Assembly: GCA_020796225.1 (NCBI GenBank)
Contig: CM036767.1
Span: forward strand, 12,133,427-12,197,426
Direction of reading: 5' to 3'
Origin: Arion vulgaris
Taxonomy: Eukaryota > Mollusca > Gastropoda > Stylommatophora > Arionidae
DNA: 64,000 bases
The notes beneath the pieces were generated by a model. The model searched no databases. It saw nothing but the letters and a program-made list of their open reading frames with translations, and was not told the origin of the DNA. The number at the start of each line of letters is the position of its first letter. The stretch's first letter is position 1. The position numbers and the translations under genes were made by a program. Shown here piece after piece: positions 29,970 through 39,930 of the stretch.

Positions 29970-30705
29970 GAATCTAAAAGATTAACTTAACCCAACACAA
30001 CTGAAGATGAACCAAAACCACAGATCTCAACACAGAAGAAGAATGAAACAGATAGGACACGAGAAAAATGTGCAGTCTGTGACAGAACACAGGTACAGAA
30101 CGTGTTAAGGGAACCGTGACAGTACCCAGTCAAGCGTGTCAGCATTCAATGCTTGAATCTCTTTCGGTCTCCACCCTTCTTTAGCAATCTACTTCACATT
30201 AAAATTCCTCCCTTCACTGATCACCTTTAACAGAAATGTCTGTTTTAAAACGATTATCTTTGCTTTTTTTCTCTCCTTTTAATTCTCACGTCCCATGTAC
30301 AATGTTTTTGAAAGGCACAATGGTATTCTGAGCGTTCAGTGTGGCTGGTGGTCTTGTGAATTGCCTCGTGTTGCAAACCTCAGTCAACTGTCGATCCATG
30401 TTTTCCTGTCTCCATTCTTCTTCACCGTCCTTCTGTCAGCTAACACACCACAGAAGCAGTAGCTTCATTGAACTTTAAGATTTTCTTCTTCTTCTTCTTC
30501 ATTCTTCTGTTAGCCAACACGCAAAAGAATGAGTAGCTTCATTGAACTGTAAGATTCGTTTTTTCCTCTCTATTCTTCTATCAGGCATCAGCACCAATAG
30601 CTTCCAGCAAGTATATGCTACGCTTCAGATAATCTACAGAGCCCCTCAGATTCTAAAATAGCGTCGTCTTGGTAGGTCATATTCTCTCATTCTTCCAAAT
30701 AAAGA
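29970..30705. other. Unannotated sequence
   Basis: Two near-repeats (CACACCACAGAAGCAGTAGC / AACACGCAAAAGAATGAGTA regions, about 30440-30550) hint at a short duplication. No gene or family recognised. Confidence 0.35.
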
Positions 30706-30711
30706 CTTCTA

Positions 30712-31145
30712 CAAACGCTCCATATCAATCACATGTTAACCACTCTTTGTGATTTGTATGTGATCCGAGCGTAAGAGCGATTGTACGTTGTGCCAGTTAT
30801 ACGCCTACAAGTAGGCCAGCACATTCTTTTTCTGCGATGCTTTTTATTTACTAGGGTGATGCTCGTCCATCAGCTGTCCATCAGGTGATGATGACTACAC
30901 ATATCTTCATCCAAGGGAAATTGTTTGCGTTATGTTTGTCTGTGTGTGCGTAGATGACTAGTGAGCCCGATGTGGGCTTGAAATGTTCTGTACAGTGTGG
31001 GCAAGGTATACTTGCGCTTGTGGATATTGACTGCCTTTACTATGGTAGCTTAGTAGATGCCTACAGTCTGACCTCTACGACATGCATTTAGGTCGAGTTG
31101 TTACCTATTCTTTGCGCCCCTTGAGAACCCCGAACACACGGGCGC
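30712..31145 (-). mobile_element. SINE-A split by an unknown insert
   Basis: SINE-A halves 30712-30857 (CGCTCCATATCAATCAC to TTTACTAGGGT) and about 31040-31145 (TGGTAGCTTAGTAGATGCCT to CACACGGGCG) are separated by about 180 bp that matches nothing else here. Confidence 0.75.
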
Positions 31146-31189
31146 CAAATAAAGCCGATTTTCTTGAAGAGTATTTTATAGTTTCTGTG

Positions 31190-31688
31190 TTTAGTTCACA
31201 TGCTCTTGTCCTGAAACATTTAGTTCCCATGCACTTCTCCTGGAACATTTAGTTCACATGCTTTTGTCCTAAAACATTTAGTTCCCATGCACTTGTCCTG
31301 AAACATTTAGTTCCCATGCACTTGTCCTGGAACATTTAGTTCACATGCTTTTGTCCTGAAACATTTAGTTCCTATGCACTTGTCCTGAAACATTTAGTTC
31401 CCATGCTCTTGTCCTGAAACATTTAGTTCCCATGCACTTGTCCTGGAACATTTAGTTCACATGCTTTTGTCCTGAAACATTTAGTTCCCATGCTTTTGTC
31501 CTGAAACATTTAGTTCCCATGCTCTTGTCCTGAAACATTTAGTTCCCATGCTCTTGTCCTGGAACATTTAGTTCCCATGCTCTTGTCCTGGAACATTTAG
31601 TTCCCATGCTCTTGTCCTGGAACATTTAGTTCCCATGCTCTTGTCCTGGAACATTTAGTTCCCATGCTCTTGTCCTGGAACATTTTTG
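31190..31688 (+). repeat. 29-bp minisatellite
   Basis: About 17 copies of GAACATTTAGTTCCCATGCT plus CTTGTCCTG. 29-bp spacing counted. Variants TTCACATGC and TTCCCATGC alternate at the left end. Confidence 0.95.
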
Positions 31689-31689
31689 T

Positions 31690-31840
31690 TGGCGTTCTCC
31701 ATTTATTGATTCAGGCGTAGTCAGGATGCCTATTCTGACACTTCTGAATGATTTTGCGTGAGGGTTTGCTTACCTTATCATCAGTGTTGGTCACCATTCA
31801 GGCGAGCCTTACTCCGACTTCTGAGGTGCGTGTAATTTAG
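31690..31840 (+). repeat. Dispersed repeat DR3, copy 1
   Basis: TTCAGGCGTAGTCAGG, CTTATCATCAGTGTTGGTCA and CATTCAGGCGAGCCTTACTC match 38940-39070 in order. Class unknown. Confidence 0.65.
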
Positions 31841-32080
31841 ATCCCCAAGTAAAGGATCAGGAAATTTGTAGTCTAATCTAGTGCCGTGTGCACACCGAAA
31901 ATATGTTCGCTCAAGTTGGCTTCGAACCTCGGCATCAGCACTGCACGTGGTTGTTATCGACTTCGCTATTCCTCCACCCTCCTCCCCACCCCTACCCATC
32001 CAGGCACATAAAGTTCGTAATGATTAATAGACCAGATTCAAATCAAATACACCAGTCAAATGGTATCAGAAGGTACAATA
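31841..32080. other. Unannotated sequence
   Basis: Nothing recognised. Confidence 0.25.
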
Positions 32081-32084
32081 CGAG

Positions 32085-32275
32085 ATATAATGGTATACAA
32101 TAGAGGTAGGAAGACCAGGAACACCTGGAGACGGGAGTTGGAGACGGAATACAAGAAAATAGGGAGAGAGTGGAGAGATCTGGAAAGGATGGCCTTGGAT
32201 AGGCGGGCTTGGAAAGCCTTGGTTGCGGACCTATGCTTCCCTAGGGGCGAAGGGTGTGAAGAAGAAATGGTATAA
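32085..32275 (+). pseudogene. LINE-g C-terminal fragment
   Basis: Frame reads RGRKTRNTWRRELETEYKKI, GREWRDLERMALDRRAWKAL, VADLCFPRGEGCEEE, the end of a non-LTR element. Compare TWRRDLEAEMNNIKKRGYS near 42940. Confidence 0.75.
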
Positions 32276-32429
32276 GCAGGCCTCACGCAAAAATCAGTCA
32301 GAAGCGTCACACTAGGCGTCATGGCTACTGCCTGAATTCACAGCGGTCGATCGCAGAAAAAGAAGAATCCAATAGTCCAAATATATGATCAGTTACTGAC
32401 TAACATCTTCCCGTAAAGACAAATTTCTC

Positions 32430-32590
32430 ATGATTCTATTTCTGAATGTTTCAGCTTCAATTTGGAATATCTTCATTGCACTCCGGACATGTCCATAGGT
32501 GCTCCGATCTCCTTCGCAATATCTCCAACAGCGCCCAAAGACTGAACGTACCAGTTCGATTTTGATTGATGAGTCTACTTCTATTTCTAA
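32430..32590 (-). pseudogene. LINE-d terminal fragment
   Basis: Complement encodes the same terminal segment as 36960-37060 (IELVRSV..CWRYCEGDRSTYGHVRSAMKIFQ in that copy). The DNA is nearly identical from CTTCATTGCACTCCGGACAT to GTACCAGTT. Confidence 0.75.
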
Positions 32591-32704
32591 ATGTTCTCTT
32601 GCTTAACTACTTTTCAAACTGCATGTTAAACAATCATTCATGTTGTTACTAGGAGCCTCTGTGACGTAGAGCTTCTTCTAACCAGGGCTGCGAGTTTTCC
32701 GTAG

Positions 32705-32865
32705 AGGCTAAGTGTTTGTCTCTCGTGCCAAAGGTACCAGGTGTGCTCCCCGTGGCGCCATATGGATATTTTTTCCAGAGATCCCTGATCTCAGTGTAGG
32801 TAAGATCGAGTTCCTAGTCATATTGGAGATGGGTGATAAAACGTAGGTCCCGTGTTCAATTTGAG
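32705..32865 (+). mobile_element. SINE-H copy (tentative)
   Basis: Matches 19700-19830 in inverse orientation: GTACCAGGTGTGCTCCCCGT, ATATTTTTTCCAGAGATCCC and GATCTCAGTGTAGGTAAG. Head uncertain. The remainder of 32590-33000 is unannotated. Confidence 0.55.
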
Positions 32866-33004
32866 CACGTAAAAACCATTGGCAGTTCAAAATCGAGAAG
32901 AGCAGGCTGGAAAGCCGCTGCCGGGACAAAACTCATAAGAAAAGATTACAATTAAAATTCCTGCAAAAATATCTTCACCATCTTCAAAATTATATCGGGG
33001 ACCT

Positions 33005-33135
33005 CGTCGGTACTAAGGAGTTCGCACTGCAGCTGAGATCTTCCTGGGTAAGAAAGAGATCGAAGCACACATGGTTACTCACCGAAGTGCAATGATGATG
33101 ATCCTACCAAATCAATCAATCAATCAATCAATGTT
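33005..33135 (+). repeat. Dispersed 3' end with (CAAT)n, SINE-free version
   Basis: CACTGCAGCTGAGATCTTCC to ATGGTTACTCACCGAAGTGC, AATGATGATG and (AATC)n. It is the uninterrupted counterpart of the site where SINE-F inserted at 16635-16904. Confidence 0.75.
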
Positions 33136-33149
33136 GTTACTAGTGGTTG

Positions 33150-33312
33150 ACAAGATATTTTATTTATATCCTCACTTCTCTTGAATGCCTCCCATTTTAT
33201 GTTCATTATTTTTCGCAGACATCTATTTTCAAATGCATTCAATTTACTTTCTATATCTTTAGTCATTTTCCAAATCTCACCAGAATACGTTAGAAGAGAA
33301 TAAGAAGTTTTA
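33150..33312 (-). pseudogene. LINE-i RT thumb fragment
   Basis: Minus translation LLTYSGEIWKMTKDIESKLN, AFENRCLRKIMNIKWEAFKR and SEDINKISCQP is a typical post-RT thumb (TYG.E.W...L..F..RCLR.I..I.W). The related copy is at 47580. Confidence 0.8.
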
Positions 33313-33755
33313 AGAACCCAGGGAAGCAGCGAAGCTAATGAATATGATCACTAAATAGTCAGTAAACTAGTACTATATTATGATTGATACAACATTGGAA
33401 TTGAAAAGTCGTAATTTCATTTTAAAACCACATTACTTGCAGTTCCATATTTTATGTTGACTTTTAAAAGGTGATTTTACTTTGATAATTCGTAGCAGAA
33501 TTTCTTGCCTAAGTATCTCCCGTGTAGTTAAAAATTGATACTCAAATTGGTGAACTGCTCTGTTATTTTTAGCATTTTGGATTCCATCGTGAATCCCCAT
33601 TACCTATCCTAAGTTATATATTGATGTAAATGGTACCAGTCTCCTGTATGGTTACCAGGGCAACGAAGAGTATAGAGTCACTGTCTCCTCTCAAGGCATC
33701 TTGTAAAATGTGACTGTGATGTAAGGGCCGGTAACTCCACATTGCAAAAATAGCA
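33313..33755. other. Unannotated; DR5 scrap
   Basis: DR5 (GCTAATGAATATGATCACTA) at 33325-33365. Otherwise no call. Confidence 0.35.
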
Positions 33756-33757
33756 AA

Positions 33758-33970
33758 CATATTTATAGAACAAAGTAAAACAGGTAAAAACAAAGTACTG
33801 TAGTTTTACAAAGTACTGTAGTTTTACAAAGTACTGTAGTTTTACAAAGTACAAAAACAACAACAATACACAGCAACATTTCGACCAAAAGGACTTTATC
33901 AAGCAAAGGATACACGAGAAGTGAACAAATTCACTTCTAATACAGTACACAACATATAGAATAGAAAATA
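33758..33970 (-). mobile_element. PLE 3' terminal fragment
   Basis: Complement of the PLE end at 10390-10500: ACGAGAAGTGAAC, AAAGGACTTTATCAAGCAAA, GCAACATTTCGACCAAAAGG and TTTACAAAGTACTGTAG. The last segment is repeated three times as an 18-19-bp unit (33793-33850). Confidence 0.8.
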
Positions 33971-34089
33971 AAACCCTAACGGCCATAAAATGAAAATTTT
34001 TGACTAAACATGGTCGAATCCCTGGTAGCATATTCCGCCTCCGTACCGGCCATAACAGACTTCGGGCCCACGTGTTCAACAAATTTTAA

Positions 34090-34316
34090 ATTGGCACAAC
34101 TAGTCTGAGCCACTGTGAAAAGACGGGACGGGAGAGCACATACTGCAAGACTGCCAGTTGCTAGCAGGCCTGAGAAACGAAACCTGGCCAGATAATACAG
34201 AGTTTCTCGAGAAGCTGTACGGAGGGACAGAATTCCATAAAGACAACAGCAGAATTCATGAGAAAGTCTGGTTCTTCAGTCTAAGTGAGGATCGAGAGAG
34301 ATTAACCACATATTAA
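34090..34316 (+). pseudogene. LINE-e-like C-terminal fragment
   Basis: Frame DGTGEHILQDCQLLAGLRNE, TWPDNTEFLEKLYGGTEFHK, DNSRIHEKVWFFSLSEDRER, LTTY then stop. The GEHILQDC motif matches TTEHVLQDYP at 43540 and TTEHILQNSP at 46915. C-terminal domain after RNase H. Confidence 0.75.
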
Positions 34317-34433
34317 CAAAGAACCGTCTTCCAAAGATGTAGCCATCGATGAAGCTATTAACATTTGCTGACTAAGACCCTGATCTGAACACATGACGTT
34401 AGCGTTAATTATCGCATGTCCAGGTATGTTCTT

Positions 34434-34655
34434 GAACGCTCATATTAACCACATATTAACCACTTCCTTTGTTATTTGTTTGTGATCCGAGCCTAAGAGT
34501 AATTGTACGCTGTGCGCCTACAAGTAGGCCAGCACATCCGATACTTTTAATTACTAGGTAGCTTCCTTAAGCACCTACATTAGCCGCCTCTTACGACATG
34601 CCTTGTAGGTCACAATGTTACTATTCCTTGCCCCTTGGAGCCCCGACAACGCCCA
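34434..34655 (-). mobile_element. SINE-A copy, diverged
   Basis: Minus strand, with several small deletions: TAACCACTTCCTTTGTTATT, CTACAAGTAGGCCAGCACAT, GCCGCCTCTTACGACATGCC, TTGGAGCCCCGACAACGCCC. Confidence 0.82.
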
Positions 34656-34659
34656 TGCA

Positions 34660-35018
34660 AGTGTCCGCGTATCTGTAGTCACGTGTGTATCGGTTCCCTC
34701 AATTTTACTAGTAACATCTCAGTAGCTGACACATTTCGTCGTCAGTAGGGGTCACTCAAAATCCTTAATTACTTTATTTTTGTTGTTTACTCTATGGTAG
34801 AAACTTCAAGACGGCCCTGTCAAGTTTACCTGGTACTTTACTTAAGAAATGAAATGAAGAAATACTGGGAGTAGCAGCTGCATTCTTCTCGTTTTTCATG
34901 ATAACTGTTTCCTCACATTCCATTTTTTTAAAATGTTTATTTAAAATATAAATACTAAGCGGTTCGGGCAAATTACCTTTTTTCTTTAAACCTGACATTT
35001 TTCTTAAGTCATCATCAT
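34660..35018 (-). other. Unrecognised 68-codon ATG frame
   Basis: A minus ATG frame 34792-34998 (MSGLKKKGNLPEPLSIYILN, KHFKKMECEETVIMKNEKNA...) lies directly next to the 3' end of a LINE-b fragment. Composition is plausible for a protein but I know no family, and chance is possible. Confidence 0.25.
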
Positions 35019-35019
35019 C

Positions 35020-35228
35020 AAGGTGCGTATTCTTTATAGAACGTTGCTCTCTTTGCAGCGCATCTGAAATTCACTGTCTCCAGCCAATTCACCGCCTCGC
35101 CTTCGTCGATGATCATATTCATGTTTTCTTTAATATCTTGTAGCCATCTTCTTCTTGGTCTGTCTCTCGTCCTGGCACCCTGCCCTCTAATATTGTTCCT
35201 TCCAGGACATCGTGACCCTTAAAGTATT
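35020..35228 (-). pseudogene. LINE-b-like C-terminal fragment
   Basis: Complement of the end seen at 15840-16035: GGTGCGTATTCTTTATAGAA, CTCTTTGCAGCGCATCTGAA, GTAGCCATCTTCTTCTTGGT and TCCTTCCAGGACATCGTGAC. It includes the CATCATCATC terminal tail. Encodes the TILEGRVPGR-type block. Confidence 0.78.
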
Positions 35229-35698
35229 TCTTAAGTATTTCTAAGTCTACAAAAAAAAAAAATTTTCCATTTTATATTTTGAACTTTTTCTAGTTTTCTT
35301 TCTTTCTCACATGAAAAACATATCTGACTAAAATGTTGAATCTTTTGTCTCTTAAATAAATCAAATTAGTCATTGTACACTTGTTGAATTGTAGTTCAAA
35401 TTTCAAAGACTACATTAGTTTTGTCTGAATCTTATACTACAACGTCGCAATATCATGAAGTATTTACGCATTGGTTCTTGATCTAGCAAAGTGCACAACA
35501 ACAAGAACCAATCCTACACAGGAGTCGGTCGGCTTATTATTTTGACTTCCTCATGTTTCAGAAAACAAATTTACAGTAAAATGTAGAGCTCCGGTTTCAA
35601 ATGTTATTCCACTCCCAGTGCGACCGGCGAAGAACGAGAATTTATGTGAAACATTGCTTTTCCCAAAAAGAACAGGATAACTTGAAAACAAGCAAGGA
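35229..35698. other. Unannotated sequence
   Basis: No family recognised. Confidence 0.3.
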
Positions 35699-35699
35699 G

Positions 35700-36290
35700 T
35701 AGGTATCAATCAAGTGCCATGCCTGCCGGCGTAGGCGATCATGTCTCTCCACAACTCTCTTTGCTTGGTGCATGTAATCAGTTCTGACGTCGATATTTTG
35801 TCGAACCATGATGTCAATCCATCCAACATCTTCTCCCTCTGTCTTCCACGATCTCTCCTTCCTGAATTTTACCTGTAGTTACCAAATGTTCTAAACCTTC
35901 TCTTCGCATTATATGCCCGAAGAACCTTGATTGTCGGATTCTTATTCTTTTGATAAGGTTTCTTTGTGTGCAGACCTGATTTAAAACCTCCACGTTTTGT
36001 TTTCTTTGCTGTCCATGGAATTCTCAACATTCTTGTGTAAAACCACATCTCTGTGGCTTCCAATGATCGTATTGATTGTTTGTTCAGTGTCCATGATTCG
36101 CTGCCATACATAAGAATTGGTTCAATATAGCATTGGAGAACTCGTTTTCGCAGTGTCATTGGTAGTGAGTTCACGCATAGTGTGTTCTTCATTTTCATAA
36201 AAGCTGCTTTCGTTTTAGCTATTCTACTCCTAATCTCTGTTGTACATCTTCCATCTGATGTTAGGAATGTCCCTAGGTATAAGAACAATG
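35700..36290 (-). pseudogene. LINE-a C-terminal region
   Basis: Minus frame (35869-36288) reads FLYLGTFLTSDGRCTTEIRS, RIAKTKAAFMKMKNTLCVNS, LPMTLRKRVLQCYIEPILMY, GSESWTLNKQSIRSLEATEM, WFYTRMLRIPWTAKKTK, then shifts. The 3' portion runs to TCAATCAAGTGCCATGCCTG at 35707. This is the RT palm end, thumb and C-terminus of LINE-a. The catalytic YADD lies upstream and is missing. Confidence 0.85.
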
Positions 36291-36440
36291 AAAGTGTACA
36301 TTGGAAGACAATGAATGAATTCTAGGAACACAAGGGAAGCCCGAATATCAATGAACATGGTGAATAAGTAATTCTTTTTCTTCTTCTCTCCACTTGAAGA
36401 ATAAAGCATCAACAAATATGTTCCAATCAGACTTGTCTTG
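36291..36440. other. Unannotated; DR5 scrap
   Basis: DR5-like GGGAAGCCCGAATATCAATG near 36330. Nothing else. Confidence 0.3.
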
Positions 36441-36453
36441 AGCAAGCCAGCTT

Positions 36454-36660
36454 TTTTTCCCCCGATCCAGAAGCACTTGAGCTTTCAGCTCTTCCGCTCG
36501 ATGCCATGGACATCGTAACCTTTCGGTTCGGTGCCACGAACACCGTAAATTTGGAGAGCCTGTGGCTTTTCTGTCAGCCCGCGGAATTGAACCGCATTCA
36601 CAGGGGGCTTGTCACCCGTCGTCCATCGCGCTACGAACACGCTGGGCAGGCGGGCAATCT
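36454..36660 (-). mobile_element. SINE-B copy 5 with 12-bp duplication
   Basis: Minus strand with a T/C-run on the 3' side (left) and head GGGCAGGCGGGC at the right. Perfect duplication GCAAGCCAGCTT at 36442-36453 and 36661-36672. Confidence 0.94.
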
Positions 36661-36672
36661 GCAAGCCAGCTT

Positions 36673-36923
36673 AATTCATGCCAATTATTTCCCGCCTCTT
36701 CTCTTTCTCTGTCTCCTTGCGGGTTTGGTCCGGGCTCATCATTCGCAGTGTTCTCATCTCAATCCTCGACTGCTGTCCCAGTATCTGATCGAACAAATTT
36801 GTTGAGGTTTTCAGTAGCTAGTTTTTGTTATGGTAGCAATGTTAGCGACCAGACAACGTTGCTACTGACCATCCTTTGTCTCCGTATATCGATATATTAT
36901 TATTTATTCTCTCTTCTCCTCTT
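36673..36923. other. Unannotated sequence
   Basis: Pyrimidine-rich. No call. Confidence 0.25.
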
Positions 36924-37545
36924 TCAACTCCTTGTTTCAGTTTCAGTTTCAGTTTGGAATATCTTCATTGCACTCCGGACATGTCCATAGGTGCTCCGAT
37001 CTCCTTCGCAATATCTCCAACAGCATCCAGCGACTGACCGTACCAGTTCTATTTTGATTGATGAGCCGACTCGTATACCTGTGTACCGTTCTTTTCTTGC
37101 CACACCAATCTTCAAACCCAGTTCTCGCAATCTAGTAGTTGACGTGGATTGGTTGAGATGAAGGTCTTCTGTGCGGCCACGCTCTATGAGGGGGTTCACG
37201 ATGTCAGATCTGTCCATTGGCTGGCCCTCTGATATAGTGGCAGAACCAGCCAGTCTGTCTGCTCTCTCATTGCCAACGACACCCATATGCCCCGGAACAA
37301 AGACAAGTGTAATTCTGCAAATTGTTGACGCCTGCACTGATTCAGTCCATTGCCTGCGCACCGAACCGGCCTCCACCTTTCGGATCATTCTCAATGAGTC
37401 ACTCAGAATGCACGCATGAGTGTAGTTTGTGACTCTAGCCAGAGTAGTGCATTGGTCACCGCCAGTACCTCCATTGTCATGCTGCTTGTTGTCATAGTAA
37501 ATGCACCACTGGCTTCCTTGCTGGCCCACTGGCTTTCAACTCCCA
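36924..37545 (-). pseudogene. LINE-d RNase H domain and C-terminus
   Basis: RNase H-type domain of a non-LTR retrotransposon, which degrades the RNA strand during integration. On minus: EASGAFTMTTSSMTMEVLAV, TNALLWLESQTTLMRAF in one frame (37403-37525), then ILSDSLRMIRKVEAGSVRRQ, LVFVPGHMGVVGNERADRLA (the HxGxxGNExAD motif of RNase H helix and last Asp) in the next. It continues STSTTRLRELGLKIGVARKE, then RDSTYGHVRSAMKIFQ-like end. The catalytic SDS and NERAD acidic residues are visible. One frameshift near 37430. Upstream RT missing. Confidence 0.85.
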
Positions 37546-37559
37546 ACGGAGCACAAACT

Positions 37560-38150
37560 TCTTCCAGCCCTTCCTCTCTCTTGTCATCCCTTCCAATTCT
37601 TTCCACGTCTTGGAGCACAAACTTCTTCCAGCCCTTCCTCTCTCTTGTCATCCCTTCCAATTCTTTCCACGTCTTGTCTATCCTTTTCATATCAGTCTCC
37701 AACTCTTTTCTCTATGTATTTCTAGACTTTCTCCTACTCCTCTTTCCCTGCTGGTTCCACAACAGTGCCTGTTTTGCAATGCTTCCGGTCAGCCTTCTCA
37801 ATATGTGTCCTATCCATTGTCAAGGTGGCGTCTGTGGTCTAGGGGTTAGTGACTCGGTCTATTAACCCCGACGTTCTGAGTTCAAATCACGCTGCGGACA
37901 GTTTGCTTGCAAATTGTTTCCGTTGATTTTAACAAAACGACGATGGCGCCACCCGTTCAGAAAGCAATGGCAAACTATTGAACGTATAAGTGGTGCCTAG
38001 AAAATCAACACACTGTAGTTGATGGCTACGTCCTTTAGGATATGCCATGATTGTCATTCATCCATTGTCAGCGTCTCTTCCTTAACTCTTTTCCCACTGG
38101 TATCTGCTTAGTTATTTCTCTAAGTTCATCATTCGTATATATCATTACAT
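37560..38150 (-). pseudogene. LINE-g C-terminus split by SINE-E
   Basis: Minus strand: NDELREITKQIPVGKELRK (about 38090-38140), the SINE-E insertion, then WIGHILRRLTGSIAKQALLW, NQQGKRSRR, ETDMKRIDKTWKELEGMTRE and RKGWKKFV. A 59-bp direct duplication (GGAGCACAAACTTCTTCCAG...) lies at 37551 and 37612. Adjacent to LINE-d in the same orientation. Confidence 0.8.
37823..38059 (+). mobile_element. SINE-E copy 3 with 11-bp duplication
   Basis: 237 bp. Head GGTGGCGTCTGTGGTCTAGG with A box TGGTCTAGGGGTTAG and B box GAGTTCAAATC near 37877. Perfect duplication ATCCATTGTCA at 37812-37822 and 38060-38070. Confidence 0.94.
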
Positions 38151-38159
38151 CTGCACTTA

Positions 38160-38510
38160 ATTGTTAAGTTAGGGCTTGACATATGTTAACAACGGGTAAT
38201 ATATTTGTTCCTGGTGTGTTGATGTTCTCCTCCAGAAATTTAAAACGTATTAAAATTCTTTGACACAAAAATAAAACAAGTTGTCTTGTCTGACTGAACT
38301 GTACAAGCTTTGGTTCAGTGGCTACTGCACTTATCTTGCTTCGCCGCACAATTTATTTTCTGATTTAGTTTGACAATGTCATCCATATTTAAGCATTTAC
38401 GCGGGATTTTTTTTAAATTTTGCTTTTATTCACATGTGTCAATTTGAATATGTTCAAAGAAATGGTTAGTTTATCTAAGGTTGTTAATAATTTCAAAGAA
38501 CATGTCCTGT
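38160..38510. other. Unannotated sequence
   Basis: No call. A minus frame of 61 codons here is not credible. Confidence 0.3.
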
Positions 38511-38514
38511 AAGC

Positions 38515-38594
38515 GTCTTCTTCTTCTTCTTCTTTGTTTGTTCTCTGTTCCGTTGGTTATAACAGGATGCAGTCCAGAGAACGGAATGCACTGT
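38515..38594 (-). repeat. DR2 3' end with (GAA)n tail
   Basis: CTTCTTCTTCTTCTTCTTTG, then CCGTTGGTTATAACAGGATG and CAGTCCAGAGAACGGAATGC, matching 39085-39165. The (CTT)n on plus is a (GAA)n tail for the minus strand, abutting a plus-strand SINE-A. Confidence 0.65.
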
Positions 38595-38858
38595 CGCCCG
38601 TGTAATGCTGGGGCCCGTAAGGGAAGCAAAGAATAGTACCACTGCGATCTACAATGTATGTCGCAAGAGGCGACTAATGTAGGCAGTAGGGATGCTACCC
38701 TAGTAAATAAAAAGCATAGCAGAATTCGGATGTGCTGGCCTACTTGTAAGCGCATAACTGGCACAACGTACAATCGCTCTTAGGTTCAGATCACATACAA
38801 ATCACCAGAGTGGTTGACAGGTGGTCGATATGGAGCGCTGGAAGAAGAAGAAAGAATG
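38595..38858 (+). mobile_element. SINE-A copy
   Basis: Full length on plus: CGCCCGTGTAATGCTGGGGC, GCAAGAGGCGACTAATGTAG, GATGTGCTGGCCTACTTGTA, GGTCGATATGGAGCGCTGG and GAAGAAGAAG tail. Confidence 0.9.
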
Positions 38859-38934
38859 CGTTATGTCGCAGTTGTCAGTATGAGCTGTGGTATCTTTGCT
38901 TTGGTCTTATTCTGCTTCTTCTTCTCGTTCGTCC

Positions 38935-39080
38935 ACTATCAATTCAGGCGTAGTCAGGGCTTCCATGGTGGTGTTTCTGTCTGATATTTTGGGTGAAGGC
39001 TTGCTTTCCCTATCATCAGTGTCCCTCGTCATTCAGGCGAACCTTTTCCGACTTCAGAGGTGTGGTTGTTGATAACTTCA
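38935..39080 (+). repeat. Dispersed repeat DR3, copy 2
   Basis: Pairs with 31690-31840 (CTATCATCAGTGTCCCTCGT, CATTCAGGCGAACCTT). Confidence 0.65.
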
Positions 39081-39084
39081 AAGA

Positions 39085-39475
39085 ATGTATCATCTTCTTC
39101 TTTTTCATCGTTTGTTCTCATTCTTCCGTTGGTTATAGCACGATGCAGTCCGGAAAACGGAACGCGTCGTGTTGCAATATCTCGAGCGAGCTGTGGTATC
39201 TTCCCTTTTACTCCGACACATCCGAGGTTATCATAAACGTTTTTGGGTACCGGATTAGCGTATCCCTCTTCGATCTCCTCACACCCTGTCAGACTTCTTT
39301 GTACTCGTCTTTTTCCGGGACCGCCACGGCGAGACAGGGGTGGAGTCTTGGTCGGATTTGTTCTTATGCGGATCCTGAACGTCAGAAGTCAGCGATAAGT
39401 CGCAGATTGATACAAGCCCATGTAGTTTGTCTGTAGTCCCTCGATGGGGAAACGGGTCTTCTGGCTTGGACATGT
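39085..39475 (-). repeat. Dispersed repeat DR2, copy 2
   Basis: Minus strand. GGAACGCGTCGTGTTGC lies near the 3' end and the translated block TTDKLHGLVSICDLSL near 39420. Pairs with 27340-27790 and 38515. Confidence 0.65.
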
Positions 39476-39497
39476 AGTGATACTTATAACAGCTATA

Positions 39498-39716
39498 TCA
39501 ATATTCCACGCTCCTCATACACTGGACGCTATCGTAAAACATGTTTATGTAAAACACTGACCTCCGCTGCAGCAGCCATCCCAAAGTCCATTTGTTCATC
39601 GTACCCATGAGAAGTTGATTAGTAAATCTTCTCTCTCTACCACGAAGATGACAATGTCTGGCATATCCCAACTTTATACCTTCTCGAACTCGTTCTAGCG
39701 TCTGAGACTTGCCCAT
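39498..39716 (-). other. Unrecognised 72-codon ATG frame, possible exon
   Basis: Minus ATG at 39716 (GTGACATGGGC). It starts MGKSQTLERVREGIKLGYAR and continues HCHLRGRERRFTNQLLMGTM. At 39562 the sequence CGGAG|GTCAGT could be a splice donor, giving a 155-nt exon 39562-39716. It sits in sequence that matches no repeat here. No family recognised. It could be a host exon or an unknown transposon. Confidence 0.3.
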
Positions 39717-39930
39717 GTCACATAAATGAGAGCAAACATATATATAAATCGATGCATTGTGCTGCACATCATGCGCACACCGCGTCCAAGTTTACATTTT
39801 TAGTAATGTGACCGACATTTACGCCACGAGAATTAGTATAAAAGATAAGTGATGTGTTTTCATCATTAATTTCATGAAAATTCAATTAAATTGTGACACA
39901 CTTTATCAATTCAACATTCTTTCTTTCTTT

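Noticed and set aside
36506..36990. Frames of 99 and 142 codons near SINE-B
   Set aside because: They run antisense through SINE-B and pyrimidine-rich sequence. No domain.
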